From: Sindora glabra
Lineage: Eukaryota > Streptophyta > Magnoliopsida > Fabales > Fabaceae
Direction of reading: 5' to 3'
Length of the DNA stretch: 64,000 bases
Assembly: GCA_020226215.1 (NCBI GenBank)
Contig: CM035233.1
Location: 30,030,027-30,094,026 of the forward strand
Shown here piece after piece: positions 13,241 to 27,354 of the stretch (position 1 is its first letter; each line of letters opens with the position of its first letter). Under the pieces are notes generated by a model. That model searched no databases and had not been told where the DNA came from. It saw only the letters and a program-made list of their open reading frames with translations. The translations under genes and the position numbers were made by a program.

Positions 13241-13500
13241 CTAATGGAATGTAGAAGGTATTTCTCCTATAACATGAATGTAGTCTTTATTGAGCAATGA
13301 ATTATAATTTTCCTTAGAAGCTACCGCCATGAATAGTGTAGGCTTGGTCACTAAACATACTTTTAAATTGATAAGTATCATCCTTTTAGAACTTAACGTT
13401 CCACCATTAAAATCAGTTATAGTAACATTAGATGACATTAGATATTTTGATTACTTTTCTAATTAGATAAAGGTGAATTTAGGTATCAAACTGACTACAT
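13241..13500 (-). pseudogene. gypsy protease C-terminal remnant
   Basis: Open stretch 13241-13438 encodes SNVTITDFNGGTLSSKRMI, then LFMAVASKENYNSLLNKDYI, then HVIGEIPSTFH. The Y-N-x-L-L-G-R-D-W-I-H and I-P-S-T-L-H pattern is the usual end of the Athila/Tat protease region before RT. Here the Gly-Arg of the L-G-R step is lost (Asn-Lys). Confidence 0.7.
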
Positions 13501-14409
13501 TTCCTTCATCAATCAACACCCTATTTCATGGTTAGTTATCCATATAAGCTTTGACATGCAATGATTTCAAATAGTTTTTTGTCTATTCAATTGGTCTTTC
13601 AAACTATCCAATTGCATCTTCATTAAACTCCATTACCACAGTGAGGTTATCATCATTAAAGCCTTCTTTAACCTTTTTCATTTTAGTTGCTAAAAAGGAT
13701 AGTAGTAAGATGGTCATTATATTTGTATCCATGTCTATCTTTTGCCCTTAGGATTCTAGCTGCTAGAAAATGGATTCTTTGTTTTCATTCTTAGAGCCAT
13801 TTAATTCTCTTAGACCAAAGGGAATTCTTAGCTTTTAACCTTTTTTCTCTCTTTTCTAAAATGCCACTGGCCTTTATATCCTCCTCTTTTGAGCTTTTAT
13901 TAAAAAAAAATCTTTCATACTATGGATTGTACCACTTGTTTCTTCCATTTGTGAACCTCAGCCTCTAAGTTTGCCTTTTCGCATATCGAGGCTCATTCTT
14001 GATTTATTATCCCTTAGTGATTACTTCTTGGCTGTTGAATGCTGATATGGATCCTAACTTCTTATCTAGGTTGGTGTTTGGGTTAATGCTAATCTAATAT
14101 GTTAATAATAAATTTCTCCTTCCTTTTCTTTTTCTTAAACTTTTTAACTTTCTTCATCATTTCTCTTTTTTCATTAGTAAGTTTCTAGGCTTTTAGGTTA
14201 ATTCATTATTTCAATCACTTTCCATACATCACCACCCTTAGCTTATCATAATACTTTTCTCATCAAGGGGACACATCCTCACAATTCCACCTTCACACTA
14301 TATTCACTTAATGAAGTTAATACTCAACTCTTTTTCTTTTAAGTAGGCTTTTAGGAAAAATGGTTGATCCAGGGGGTCATTATACTCATAGTAAGACATA
14401 ATGTTCACA

Positions 14410-17400
14410 TGTCACAACCTAGACCTGATCATGACTAGTGTGAATCCCAATACCTAGTTTCCACTTTAAGGCTTAGTCTAAGATATTTGTTTTTGTACAT
14501 ATTTATGATATATGATGAAGCAAGATCAAATATAATCTTTATATTATAAAATGCTACAATAGAATGATTAAAATATAATTAGAACATTTTATTTCATTAT
14601 TATAGTAGATTCATGTGTAGATCAAAGAAGCCCATTTTCGTGTATGATTGAAATATATACAGTAATGGATTGGAAAATAGAGGTTTCATGATATAATTGC
14701 TGAAATAATAGGATTAGAGTAAAAATGAAATATTATATCTTAATATTCATGCTGATTTAAAGTCTAATTTAAGAATAACTATTCACATATTTTTGTGATG
14801 TATGATAATACACACAAAAACATAATTTTTATACTATGGAAAGTTAGAGAACCATACTTATGATATTTTTTAGGTACTACTCTTTATGATCCTATATTTA
14901 TCTAGAAATCCATTTTTGTGCATAGTTGAGATAAATGATAATGGGGTTAGAAAAATACAACATTAGGCTATAAAGTGTTTAAATACTACAAGTAAAATCA
15001 TTTTAAAGCATCCTATGATAATATTTTTATAGTAATTGGATATCTTAGAAAACTCATATTGTAAATGAGTTTAAATATATGACAATAGCCTTATAGAATA
15101 AGAGTTTTATGATATAGATTATTAAAATACTCTACTTAGAATAATTGTGAAGTGTTATATCTTCATAATTTAAAGGATTCTCATTTAATTCAAGAAAACC
15201 TTATTTTATCATATTATTTGGATATTGGTATAATATTGATAAAATAATGACTTTATGATCAAGATTATTAGACTAATATACTTAAAATATATTCATATCG
15301 TTGGAATCCAATATTTTAATTATTTTACACCTTGATTTGGAAACGTTGCCATTTACACACATTTTTTATTTCTGATGACAAATTTGAAAGTCAATGATGT
15401 AATGGTTCAAAATGAATTAGTAGTGTCAAGTGAGTTTCTAGAGTTGGAACCTTAATATTTTCACATATGTGGATTTGATTTCAAACTATCGTATAATAAC
15501 ATATATTAACTTCATGAGATAATATTAGAAAAGTAAAGAAGTTAATGATTTAAATATCTAGTATGATATAGATATGAAATTGGAATTGAAATGATTAGAA
15601 GGAATGCTTATTTATTCACAAATCATTCCTATAAATTAAAAATAGGAAAAACAGAGTAAAGTTGAACTTTGATGTTCCAAGGTAAACAAAATAAGTGGAT
15701 CCCACCAAGTGAATATATATCCCACTCTAATTTAATATTTTAATATTAAAGTATTTAAATGCTATAAATTACAGTCTCTTCTATAAATGACAAAGACCAT
15801 ATATCCGTTTACCAAGGAATCTTAAAATAAGGTACTAGTGAGTCATAATATATATACATATTATGAAATCAATCGTTTGGTTATGTATGATAGAATTTGG
15901 AAATGATACTTTTGATGAGTTAATAATTATCTACTTGAAAGAATATTGTTAGAGCAGGCTTGTGAGGCTTGGTCATGATACTACCAAATTTTGATTGAAA
16001 GGCAATGATAAATGATGTTCATATTATGCTTGGAACTACATTGTTATATCTATGCTAGAAAAAAACTGTCGTATGACTTATATTGAAATGTGAAGGATAT
16101 TGTGGCCATGTAAGAAGGCATGATGCTACTATATGTATTATTACGTATTTTGATTTACCCTGCGATGATCGACTGATTGTCTTGTATTAATATTATAATG
16201 AATCTTGTGATTGTAGAGCTAAGCTCTATTGTATACATTATGATGTGACTTATGCCATGAGTAACAGGGGTGATGATGTGAAAATTAGATAGAAATTTTT
16301 TTATAAAAAGGTGAGTAAGGTATAAGGTTAGTCTAAAAGGAATAAGGATGGAAAGCCAAGTAGGGTATGAGGTTGGATCAGGAGACAAAAGGTGGATACA
16401 TGTATTTTCATTATAATTAATATGCATTACGATGTGATTTGAAAACTTGCTTATGATTAAACCTTACTAGCTATTTGTGAATGTGATAATTACCTAAAAT
16501 GGGTGTGTATGGTACAATGATGATATTGTATGTTAATGAATAATTGAGATAGTGTGGCTTGTGACAAGGATTATAAAGTTTAAGCTATGTTTAAGTGAAT
16601 ATCCAATTCAAAAGTTAGTTTCGCATGTTTCAGGAATCCAAGGACTTTAAATTATATTTATTTCTATAATAAGACATTTAATTATCAAGTGATCATTTAA
16701 TACAATTGAACTAATGTTTAAAAATGGAAGATATATTCTTACTAAGTTCTCGTAACTCATTTCATTTATTTTTCAATGTTTTCATGTTAAGTTGAATGCT
16801 TAATTTGATTATATCTATGGAGAATCAAAGATAGCCTAGTTGAAGGATTCTGATAGTTGGATTAGGATTATGATTAGGGCATACATATAGAGATTATATT
16901 TATTCAACACTTGATGTGTTGAATCGTTTATCTACATATATATATAGTGAAGTTTTATAGTACTGTGTATAACGAATATGCTATTCTATCTGAGAATATA
17001 TAGGTTTTTTAATTTAGAGTGAGTGGCCCTCAAAAAGGTTCAAAAAATAAAGGTAATTCTATCTATTTTTTTGCAAGAATATATAGTGCAAAAAATGGCT
17101 TTTACCTAGACTTATCACAGCTCCAGTGTAAAGCACTAATGCAGAGGAAAAAAGAAAAGAGGAAATAAGAGTGGCAGTGGGTTGGGAAAGAGAGAAAAGA
17201 GAAAGTGTTGGAGAGAAGGAAATAACACCCCAGAAAAAGAAAGAAGAAAAAAAAATTAAGGGGAGGGGTACCAAAACCAATAAAAAAAGGAAGAGAGAAA
17301 AATCAAGCTTTGAGGCATGATTAAGTACATTGCAGCAAACTATAATCTCATACTCTACTTTATCCCATCCATTTATTCTCATTATAAAGAATCCAAGCCA

Positions 17401-17474
17401 TTAATTTAATTTAACAACTTATTTTTATTAAACTAACTTTATGATCTCAACTTCATTATTTTCAAACTTCTGTT

Positions 17475-17521
<47 letters not shown>

Positions 17522-17693
17522 CAATAACATGATAAAATTAAAAATACTAATAATATCACAATATTATTTATTCAAATAAATTTTGGAACAAAACCTTAGC
17601 CTGCAAAATATACAATCATCCTCATCCTTTAAAGTAAATATTTGATAGCATTTAAAATAGAATAAAATTTAAATATTCATTTAGGATATTACA
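14410..17693 (+). mobile_element. Solo LTR inserted between gag and protease of the Tat/Athila-like element
   Basis: It opens TGTCACAACC at 14410 and ends GGATATTACA at 17693. It is flanked by an exact 5-bp repeat TCACA (14405-14409 and 17694-17698). At 3.28 kb it has no internal coding region. Its start resembles the LTR start at 29849 (TGTCACGACT). Host-element gag resumes right after the right repeat. The AT run at 17478-17519 and the short hydrophobic open frame at 17059-17382 lie inside it and look incidental. Confidence 0.8.
17478..17519. repeat. (AT)n microsatellite
   Basis: Uninterrupted AT dinucleotide run of about 42 bp within the solo LTR. Confidence 0.97.
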
Positions 17694-17698
17694 TCACA

Positions 17699-18800
17699 TC
17701 TTTATGAAATAAGCCAAAATCAGCTATCAGCTTAGCATAATTTGACCATGTTAGGAATTAGTCTTTGTTAATTAACATTTCCTTCTCTTTACCCATGTCA
17801 GTAAATTTCAACCTACCTTGAATGATGGCTTTCTTGATCATTTCCCTAAAATGAACATGACAATTAGTATCATGTCCCAATATATTGTGACACCTACAAT
17901 ACTTTCTATCTCTTGTTTCTTCTTTCAATAAAATTCTATAACCTTTGAATAATTTGATTTGTTTATCTTTTAATAACATGTCAAATATTTGATTACCTAA
18001 TTAATATCGAAAGAATAAATTTTTTTATTAATGTGATCCATTTTATTTTTATCGTTAGCATGTTTTAACAAAAGGCATATATAAGAATTGTCAAGTTTAA
18101 GTTCAACGAAATGGATCTCATTTTCACTATCATCATCTAACTTTTTCTCAACATAGGTAACCTTTTCTTTTCTAAAGTATGATTAATGCAACTTTCTATT
18201 CTTTTCCTGTTGTAATTGCTTAATTTGTTAGACCTTTTCAACTAATTAAGTTATGTCAATAATATTTTAGTTTATTAGCTACTTATGAATGATGTAATCA
18301 AAGCTTGCTATCAATTTTTTCATAATTTCATTTGTAGCAGCTTAAGTAAAGCATTTGCTTTTTGCTTGTCAAAACTTGAATAAGTACTCTTTAATTGATT
18401 CTAACCCTATTTTAATCTCTCCATGTTAAAATTGATCATAGAACACCCATTCCATCTAATCTTATGAATGTACCAAATTTAATAGCAATGCTAGATACCA
18501 TAAGAATGTTATTCTTATCAAAGACAAGGGAAAATGTCATAACTTTAGGAATTTATTTAAGGCTAATTCCTTACACTTGATCATAAATTTGATCATAAAT
18601 TTAGCTCTATGTTCACTAGTGGATTGATTGTATTTGCTTCAAAAAGTGGTGAACTTCATTATCTTAAACCTTTGATAGAGTTCAAGCTAATGAATCCATT
18701 TCAAGAAAGCTTTTTGGTAATTAGGGTATACACTCTACCTACCTAACAACTTTAGCAATCTTTTGACTAGAACTTATATGTTCTATTTGATAATTTTGAT
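17699..18800 (-). pseudogene. gypsy gag remnant with zinc-knuckle-like motif
   Basis: Open stretch 17758-17979 encodes KYCRCHNILGHDTNCHVHF followed by IIQGRLKF. This is the Tat/Athila Gag wording (KYCxYHxxxGHxTxxC, then the I-x-x-G-x-L-K-F tail). Upstream to about 18800 the frame is broken but Gag-like pieces can be followed. This is the 5' side of the element split by the 14410-17693 LTR. Confidence 0.7.
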
Positions 18801-18905
18801 ATGCTTGGTTCTCTTAGTGTCTAATGTTTCCTAATTTGGTTGTTAAGCATGATTTGGGCATCTATGTTATAGGGTCTATGCAATCGAGCTACTCTTTTGA
18901 TTTTT

Positions 18906-18996
18906 TCTCTTCATTTTGCTAGTCTTACCTAGCTACACTTTAGCTTTTTTGTTCTCTTCATTTTGCTAGTCTTACCTAGCTGCACTCTAGCTTTTA
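18906..18996. repeat. Two-copy 47-bp tandem duplication
   Basis: A unit beginning TCTCTTCATTTTGCTAGTCT at 18906 is repeated at 18953 with only a few changes (CTACACTTTAG versus CTGCACTCTAG). It lies in the gag or leader region of the Tat/Athila-like element. Confidence 0.9.
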
Positions 18997-19600
18997 ATCC
19001 TTAACATGTTTAAACTTAAATAATTCTATTTATGTTGGTTCTTTTTCCAATAGTAAGTCATCACTCTGTTGGGAACTAAGTTGTTATACTATCATTTCTA
19101 GTGTTTGATTCACTTGAGTTTAGTTAGCAATTATCTATTGAAGAACTGGTCTTAATATGTGGTAATTCATTATAAAAGTATATAGACCATGTCATGGTTA
19201 CTTTCATCCATTTGTTATTTTATTATGGGTAAACTCTAATGACTCAAGTCAAGGTTATTGCATCTGGTCAAATTTACCATTGTATTTTAGTTGTTAAACA
19301 CAATCACCCAATTATGTTCATCCACAATTAGCATTCCAGGGGCAAATCTTGTAGGCCTCCTTATGTTATTCCTCTAGCCATTATTATGCCTATTGTTATG
19401 GGCATTTTTACTATTTTGGCCTACCTATTTATGATAATTTTGGTGGCCTTTTCTCTAATTCACATTCAGCTAGTACTGTCCAGTATTATTAATAGAATTG
19501 CTTTGTTCATTAGCATTATAAATAGCCTTTCTGATTGGTGAGTCTCATTGAGGTCTTCTACAATCCCTTCTTGAAATATAGGATTTTCATAAAGAAATCC

Positions 19601-22150
19601 TAAATCATTCGATAATGTGCTCATATTTACTAAAGATATAATCTTACTAGTTGATAGTTATTGAAGCAAATCAAAATTAAAATTTACCAATTTGATGAAA
19701 ACTTGTAGTACAAGGCAATAAACTAAGTCGAGCCTATAGTGATCCACTTAACAAATCCTATTACATTGATTTACTATCTATGTCTATAGAATTATCTAAG
19801 TCCTTTTATGCAACAAAATAAAAGGAAATAAATGCTAGTAGTTATGAAAAATTAGGATTGCACAATTAAGATAATTATGTAAATAATACATATGCAAAAT
19901 GTAAGAAACAAAATAGAACTAAATTGAGATGGTTTTACAAAATGCAAAATTAGAAATAGAATACAAAATTATCACGATTAAACAATAGAGAAACACAATT
20001 AATCTAAGGAATTTAAGAACTTTTTGGTAGATTAATCACATATCACAATATATTTAACAATTAAATTGATTTCTTAACCTATAATCAATTGGAACTCATG
20101 CAATGATTCATGAATTTTATGCTAAATGACCATCTAGAATTTGATCATTTCATATTAACAAAATAAGCAACCACTATAATTTATAAATTTAGACCTAAAT
20201 CAATTTGAAGATAGAATTGAGCTGAATTGAAGGATTAAACTAAAAACCTCTAACGTAATCATTCAATCCTTTATTCTTATATGAAGAATGATGATGAACT
20301 AACCAAAATTCAATATAAAACCAAATAGAAATCATAGATCACATAAATAAACATAAATTATACCAAATTTGGATCAAATTAACGCAAATCTAGAAAATTG
20401 AAGAAGAAAATTAGAGAAAAAAATCAATTAATAATAATCAAAATTACAAATCATGATCTTATAATTCAAACTAAGTTGAGCCTTAAAATATTTAGTTAAT
20501 AAAAAAATTAGCACCCGATATACGAAAAAAAGAAACTTAAAAAGAGAAGAAAACTATCTAGAATATATGTTCTTGCCTTTAGAGGTGCAAACCCTTAAAT
20601 TTGATTTCCTATGCTACAAAACCTAATGGGTCAAGTTAAAATCATAAGGTTACAAAGAATGAGGCGTTTATAATTTTAAAAGCCAATAGCCTATTTTACA
20701 ATTTAATCTATTAATAGCATTTTCTACAATAATTTTCATCACGTAGTTTCTAACCCATGTTTGACCATCCAAACAACTTAATGTCACTAAACCCCAAACA
20801 TGAAAGTTATTAAGTTAGGTCTTAGGAATTTACAGGAATAAGTTTCACCTTGATTAGATCTTTAAAGTTCCAAATATAATTTAAAATTTAAGAGTGGTTC
20901 AGTGTGGACAAAAATAGAGCATCAAATTTACAATCATTTTTTACCTTCTAAACATTCAAATTAGGCTTTGGCTAAAACATAGAAGATTTAAAGATTCCTT
21001 TAAGCTTTACAATGATCTAAAGAGCATCCAATTTTGATATCCAAAATTCAAATTATAGCAAAAAATATGAAATAGTATAAAAATTCAATATTAATCAAAT
21101 AATTTCAAAATATTAAAAAAACCAACACCTAATCATATAACAAGGTTGATTCCATAAAATTAAGCTTATGTAACACTCTAAAAGACATAAAATAAGAATA
21201 AATGATATAGACAAAATCTTGTATATCACTAATCCTTAATTGTATAAACCAAAAGTTGTTAAGATTAATTACCTGAATTGTATCCCACTAGGCGTGGCAA
21301 TTTGTTTGTTCATTAAAATTGTAATAACATAATGAATGCAAATTTTAACAATTAATAAATAAATTAGGGTCCAAATATAAAGTACACTAACAAAGCTCGA
21401 AGCTTTAACACAATAATTATGTGATATGGGTAAAAGTGGTATAGAGCAAAAGTAATAATTAATAATTATGTAAAGTATGCAAGCATCTAATAGTGATTAC
21501 ATAAAATTGCATAAAATAATAGTAGTTCAAGCATGAAATCTACACTTGTTACCAAATCCTTGTTAAGCCTTCTTCAAGGATAAGAATGTTTCAATTGTGT
21601 TAGAAACTCCAAGATGATGTTAATTTACCATTGTTGGAAGAGTAATGCTAGAAGAATCTATTTAGAATTGCTCTAAAAAATAGTATAATGACTACAAATT
21701 AAGGACTAGTAGAGTGGTAGTGGTACAAACATAGAGTGCATAATAATCTTTCCAAAGTGAATTTTGTAAAATTGAAACTCTTACATATCACCATAGAGGT
21801 ATTTAAAGGCATTTAATCTTAAACAATTAGCTACATGTTGACATTGTGGGTGGTTACCATGTGTTTAAGTGGTTTGAGAAAGTGGCCCACTACTTTTGGA
21901 AAAAAAAACCTACCTATGATCTTTGTATTTTTGTTAATTTTCTACTAGGCTTAGCCAATGGTTGTGTCAGTTGTCTTTCCTTTTAGCTAGCCTTTGGTTG
22001 ATTCTTTAGTTATGTCACAACACTTACCATAAGGTTTATCTTTTCACAAATTTTGTCTCTTTTCCTTTGGTTAAGCAAAACATTATTGCCAAACTATTAA
22101 AAATAGGTGTAATACTTTCAATAGTTGATCTCAAGCTAATTTTAACACAC
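19601..22150. other. AT-rich stretch without recognisable gene
   Basis: No conserved protein motif in any frame. The texture (long AT runs, no open frame of 60 codons) suggests LTR or untranslated sequence, perhaps the 5' end of the element to its left. A possible primer-site or LTR edge could not be fixed. Confidence 0.4.
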
Positions 22151-22169
22151 TACCTCTTATAGTAGCAAG

Positions 22170-22850
22170 AATGGCCTTTCAAAAATATATCAACCTCGCC
22201 AAGAGAAGTATCATCTATAGTAGGATTCTTGCAAGTAGTTTGTATCACAAAGGTGTGACTATGTTTAGTTTAGGGCCAGTCATTCATAAATGATGCACAA
22301 AGGCTAGAGGAAGAGGTAGCAAAAAAAGGTTCAACTTATTTCTTACTTAAGGACTTAACCAAAAATTCAAGTATGACACCTTGGACTTAATCACCTACAA
22401 AAAGATTAAGCAACTAAAAGGCTACTATTTATAACATAAGGATAAAGATTGGTCATAGCTTAATTGACTATAAAATGAACTAAATGAGCTAAAGAAGAAA
22501 TATAATTGATCAACGCATAAATTGATGAGTTAGAAAAAATTGTTGATTAAAAAGAGATATTCGTTAGTGAAAAATAAAAGGTCATTAATTCTTTAAAGAC
22601 TAAAATAGGGGAGATCAATCACTTGTAAGCGGATTTTTAAGAAGATGAAAAAGTTGAGCTTATTAGGAACTAACTTTAATCTGTAAAAAATGAATTTGAT
22701 ATGTTAGAGAAAACTAAGAATGAATATAAAGAGAAGATTGATGGTTTGGAAAAAATAGGGATGATTTCTAAGAGAAGACTAATCAATCATTTTCAAAACT
22801 TAAAAAGCTCTAGATAAAATATGAAAAACTTGAGGATTTAGTTAGTCTAG
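22170..22850 (+). pseudogene. Decayed coding stretch with coiled-coil character, unidentified
   Basis: Plus-strand reading starts MAFQKYINLAKRSIIYSRIL, then SSLYHKGVTMFSLGPVIHK before the first stop. It then continues through many stops with Leu-, Lys- and Glu-rich heptad-like pieces (NELNELKKKYN, MLEKTKNEYKEKIDGLEK). Base use differs from the surrounding LTR-like DNA in keeping long purine-rich frames. I do not recognise the family. A retroelement extra frame or a Gag is possible, and so is a captured host gene. Confidence 0.4.
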
Positions 22851-22854
22851 TTTT

Positions 22855-23805
22855 TGACCTTACAATCCCGCAAGTGCACGGGTTAAGTCGAGTTATAGTA
22901 TAAAAGATTATCGTTCTCCACCGGGATTGTAGGTTGAGTACTAACTAAATCTCAAGTAAAATTATCTAGGCGGATCAATTGATTTTGAGAATCAAGAGTG
23001 AAATGTAAAACAGAGCTTAGCTATCAAAAATAAGGTTTGATTCAATGTAATAAAAGCGTACTCAGCTTAAGGATCCCTTGTACATTTCATTATGAAATGA
23101 ATATAATTCTCTAACTTGGTTTACTGTTAATTAAGATTGTTGGATTACCAAAATTAAGCTATACCTCATTGCAAGGCTACTAGCTACTAACCAAGAGATT
23201 AAGTGCCCAGAATTACTCTAGTAATCACTCATCTAGGTTGCATTAACTTTGCTTAGAATCCATTCTTGGACATTTCATCCTGTGCAAAAGAATCCAATTA
23301 GCTTAATTCCTAAGTCTAATTGATATTCCCAATGATCATGCAAGATCTGATTAATCAATTGGTCATTTCAACCTAGAATCAATTAATCCATAACACAAAT
23401 CCAATATTCCGGATATATTAGCTTGTTCCAGTCAAAACAGCATAATCAAATCATAAATCAATAGTAAATCAAGCTAGATTATATAAAATTCAATTCCATA
23501 ACTCCATGAACAAGTTCACCCAAGCTGAGCACAAGGGTTTAGTGTGAAAACATTACAAAATCAGAAGAAAACCAAAAAACAGATAGGGAAGTCAAATAAT
23601 TCATGAAGATTAAAATAAGAACTTAGTGATAAAGAATCAAGCAATTTAACTAGGCATCAATCAAAAGGAAAACCATTTACAAGACTAAGATGAAGTCCAA
23701 GTGATTAGTTAAATGTCCAAGCAAGTCACCTTAAAGTAGTTTACTTTATCTTAAGACAATTTTTAGCAACGGAAAAAAATATAAGTTTGTAAGGGTTATT
23801 ATAAC
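22855..23805. repeat. LTR- or UTR-like repeat relic
   Basis: Begins with a block reading CCCGCAAGTGCACGGGTTAA, then a CCACCGGGATTGTAGGTTG block. Similar wording occurs in plant retroelement LTRs and leaders. There is some likeness to 19680-19760 (TAAGTCGAG). No coding capacity; ends uncertain. Confidence 0.35.
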
Positions 23806-25689
23806 ATCCCTAACTTTTATAGTTTAGATTAAGAGTTTTTAATTTGAAAGATCTTAATTAGTTACAAATTTTAGGGTAAAATTTTTTTGTAAGACCAAAA
23901 ATGAGTTTATGCATAATGATTCATATAATAGATATATATATATAGCAGGAGTACACATAACATTATTTTTAAACAATCATCCATAGGCGGTCAAGTTAAA
24001 CCACAAAAAATACATATGTTTCAAAAGCAAGCCTTACGAGTGGCCACCAAAAAATGCTATGGCCTTAAGTAACATAAGGTAAAAGGATGTCAAAATAATT
24101 ATCTCTAATCAATTGAAGGATGCTAGGGTTGTTCACATATTCATGGCAAACATTGTACATAAGGGTACATTCATGAAGGTCTAAAAACAACTTAAAGCAT
24201 AAAAATATGTGGATGGTCCCAAATGGATGTGGCATCATGATCACTACCTTGTCCTTATGCATTGATATTCTGGTGCTATATCTCAATACCTAAAATTTAA
24301 GCATAGAATAAGAGTAACTCAAAATAGACTTAGGGCCTAGATCCTATTAAATATGCATATGATCTTTATTGAAGGAGGCTTATGACCTTACTATGAGCCA
24401 CTTGCTTGACTCCTTTATTGCCTATTCAAATAGGGTATATTTTATATTAAGTTAATTTGTTATATCAATGTTTGCCTTGTATAATGATTCAATACATGAT
24501 CTGGTATTTATGCCACCATGTCTTTATAAGAAGGGCTCATTATCTCATATTAAATAAATTTAGAATGGAAGGTGTCGCCATCTCATATTATGTGTTTATA
24601 ACATGTCATATAGGTTAACCTTATCATGTATGAAATTATGAGCCAATTTTTATCATATAAACATATAACATGAAATTATAAGCCAATCCACATCTCATAT
24701 GCATATAACATAAAATCATAGACCAATTCATATCTTATAAGCATATGACATGAAATCATATAAATATGAATATTTATACACATATGATGCCATAAAACAC
24801 TCACCAAATATCAATTCACCCTTGTACCTTCAGTCCACCCTTAATTGTCCCACCTTAGTTTATTCCCTCGATCCAACTTTATCTATCCTATCATTGATTT
24901 ATATAGTGTACGTGCTCCTTACTCTTACAAGGAATTATATACATGTAAATATACCGACTCGTCTCTCAATACTCACATCACATCGTGGCTTATGAATTTG
25001 GAGTTATCACATTTCATCAAATTCTAAATTTATATTCTTTTTTAAAGGTTACATTACTCAAGTATGAAAATCAATTCTCATAACATTCATATTTAATTCA
25101 TAAGATTGTCAATTTCATAATGAATTCATATAATTCACACATACATATAATGCAAAAACTTATCACAATTTACAAGATTATATTTCAATCCATATATTTA
25201 ACATTTTTTTATTAATTCATAAAATGCAAAAACACCTAATACATACATCTCATGAATATACATATATATGTATGTATATATAACACATCAATTCCATCAT
25301 TTTGCATAGTGAGAAAATGCTTCTAACCACATATTCATCTAATATCTTATTTCTTATAGAGCAAAAAACCACTTACTTTCACACTTTTAATAGATTCATA
25401 ATGGTGATATGGCGCATAATGTATTCTTAACATATTTTTGTATTTTCTTAAACTCAATCATTCTTCACATCTTATAATTATTTTTGCCTTAACATTATAT
25501 AGGTGTGATTTATCGAATACAAGAGAAATATAGGGGTACTTATGGCCGTTTTCAAGGATTTCCATCCATTCCATAACATTTTTCCATCATTCACAATGCT
25601 ACATATCTTTATATAAATAGTGTTTTTAATATTCTTACTTGCCATCCTTATTTCTCTTAACATTTATAATTGTTCAAGCCATATGTATG

Positions 25690-27354
25690 TGTTGGTGTGT
25701 ATCCTAGGAGCTAATCATAAGGATGATTAATAATGCACAATGTATTATATTTTATTTCAGGCAATACAATTATTATATTTTTTTTATTTTTTTATTTGTG
25801 TAATTTATAACTTAATATAATAATTGTTCTTGGAATAGTTTTACTATTCCTAAAATGCCCCTAATCAAGTATTATTGCGAAAAGAATAGTAATAATATAT
25901 CAAGACTAGCATATATAGTGACTGATGATTATAAATCATAGATATGTGATATCAAGTCAATACATGAGTACATTATTAGTGAACAAATATACTGGACTAA
26001 CTCGTAAAGAGAAAAATAACATGAATTGTCATATGCCATTAGTTATTCTCATGTTACCATAATACATGTAGTCCTTTCACTTGAAGTCACTACGATTCCC
26101 TACATGAGGAGTCACACACTTTAATGTCGTTATGTATCACCTTTAATTGGGATTTGTTGTAGGATATTGATTGGGTGCATCATGAATCATGTAGAGGGAT
26201 GTGAGTGACGTAAATGAGAATTTGTTCTTATTATATAGTAAGAGTGATATCCTTGAGCCCCTTGATTGAGTGAGATTAAAAAATGCATAGCCATACTCAA
26301 ATGGATCAATATGAGATATTGATCATTTATTTAAGTTAGTCTACTCAGTATTAAGAAACATAAATTGAACATAATCGAGGATGACGCATTCCATTTCTCT
26401 AGTTCGATTTGGGTATCGTTATAAAATGGACTATGTTGCAAAGTGTTGTTCACATATTAAGTGAATATTGAGTCACAAATATTTTTACTACTTGGGTGGC
26501 AGTGATGTATTGCTAGATATCGTTCACTGTCTATGGCCTACAAGTGGGCTATTACCAATATAGTAAGAACCTACAGGGTTATACAAAAGGAGTAAGAATG
26601 AGACAATAATTAATTGGGCTTTAGTTAGACCAAAATTTAATTAATTGAACTTATTTTCGTGCATATAAATATTATTAAAATAATAATATATTTTCACATA
26701 ATATATGGTATATTATGTGATATTATTTAATATTAAAGTAATATCAGTTATTAGATATTAGATAATTATATTATGAGTTAATATTATTTTCTAATATAAG
26801 ATAACTATATGCCATTTAATATTAGATAATTATATTATAAGATAATGTTATTATCTAATATTAGATAATTAATAAATAAATCCTATCTCTCCTCACTCTC
26901 TTCATGATAAGGATAAGGATTAGATGATAGTTGTTAAGTGAGATTAGGATTTTAGAAGCATTATCCTAGTAGGACTAGGAATGTGGTATGCCTTAATTCT
27001 ATAAAAAGAACTTGAATGCAGCACTTTAAGATACATACATTAGCTACCATTAAACCCTAAATCACTTAAGAAAATGCACTAATCCTAATCCTAGTGAGAG
27101 AGACGTATCCTAGCAGATTCATGGAGGGTGAGAAGTTATTGTTCACTCCATGTGGATACCATAAAGACGTTGTACGTTTTAGTTGGCATTTGATTCATAA
27201 TTCATCTCAATCTCTCAAAGTTTTATTTAGAAAGAAATAAGTGCATAAAAGGTGAAACCCTAACATTGATTTATGCCCTTTTGTATGAATCCTTGGTAGG
27301 ATTTGGATAAAAAAATTTAATTTTCCACTGCATATATTGATCTAAAACCTAACA
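25690..27354 (+). mobile_element. Solo LTR, Ty1/copia-type
   Basis: Opens TGTTGGTGTGTATCCTAGG at 25690 and ends AAAACCTAACA at 27354. Flanked by GTATG (25685-25689) and ATATG (27355-27359), a 5-bp target duplication with one change. The opening resembles the TGTTAGTGTATATGCC family at 3580-5024 and 61601-62951. The block CCATGTGGATACCATAAAG near 27148 resembles GGTATCCACACGAAC of the 3580 LTR read on the other strand. It contains an AT-rich self-complementary part at 26690-26880. Confidence 0.78.
26690..26880. repeat. AT-rich segment with repeated ATTAGATAATTATATTAT units
   Basis: The phrase TTAGATAATTATATTAT recurs about every 60 bp, together with inverted versions (TTATCTAATATTAG). The stretch could fold on itself. 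It lies inside the solo LTR. Confidence 0.6.

Larger units (their letters stand above)
11430..19600 (-). mobile_element. Ty3/gypsy retrotransposon, Tat/Athila-like, degenerate and split
   Basis: Minus-strand remnants occur in the order gag (17699-18800), protease (13241-13500), RT (12290-13130) and RNase H (11440-12240). The gag-to-protease gap is taken up by a solo LTR with exact target duplication (14410-17693), so the two sides were once one element. Integrase is not visible below 11430, where an LTR relic begins. LTRs and primer site could not be placed; the 5' end probably lies near 19.6 kb. Confidence 0.75.

Noticed and set aside
17059..17382. 107-codon open frame with hydrophobic content on the minus strand
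   Set aside because: Lies in a purine-rich stretch inside a solo LTR; low-complexity Phe/Leu/Ser composition and no recognisable domain.
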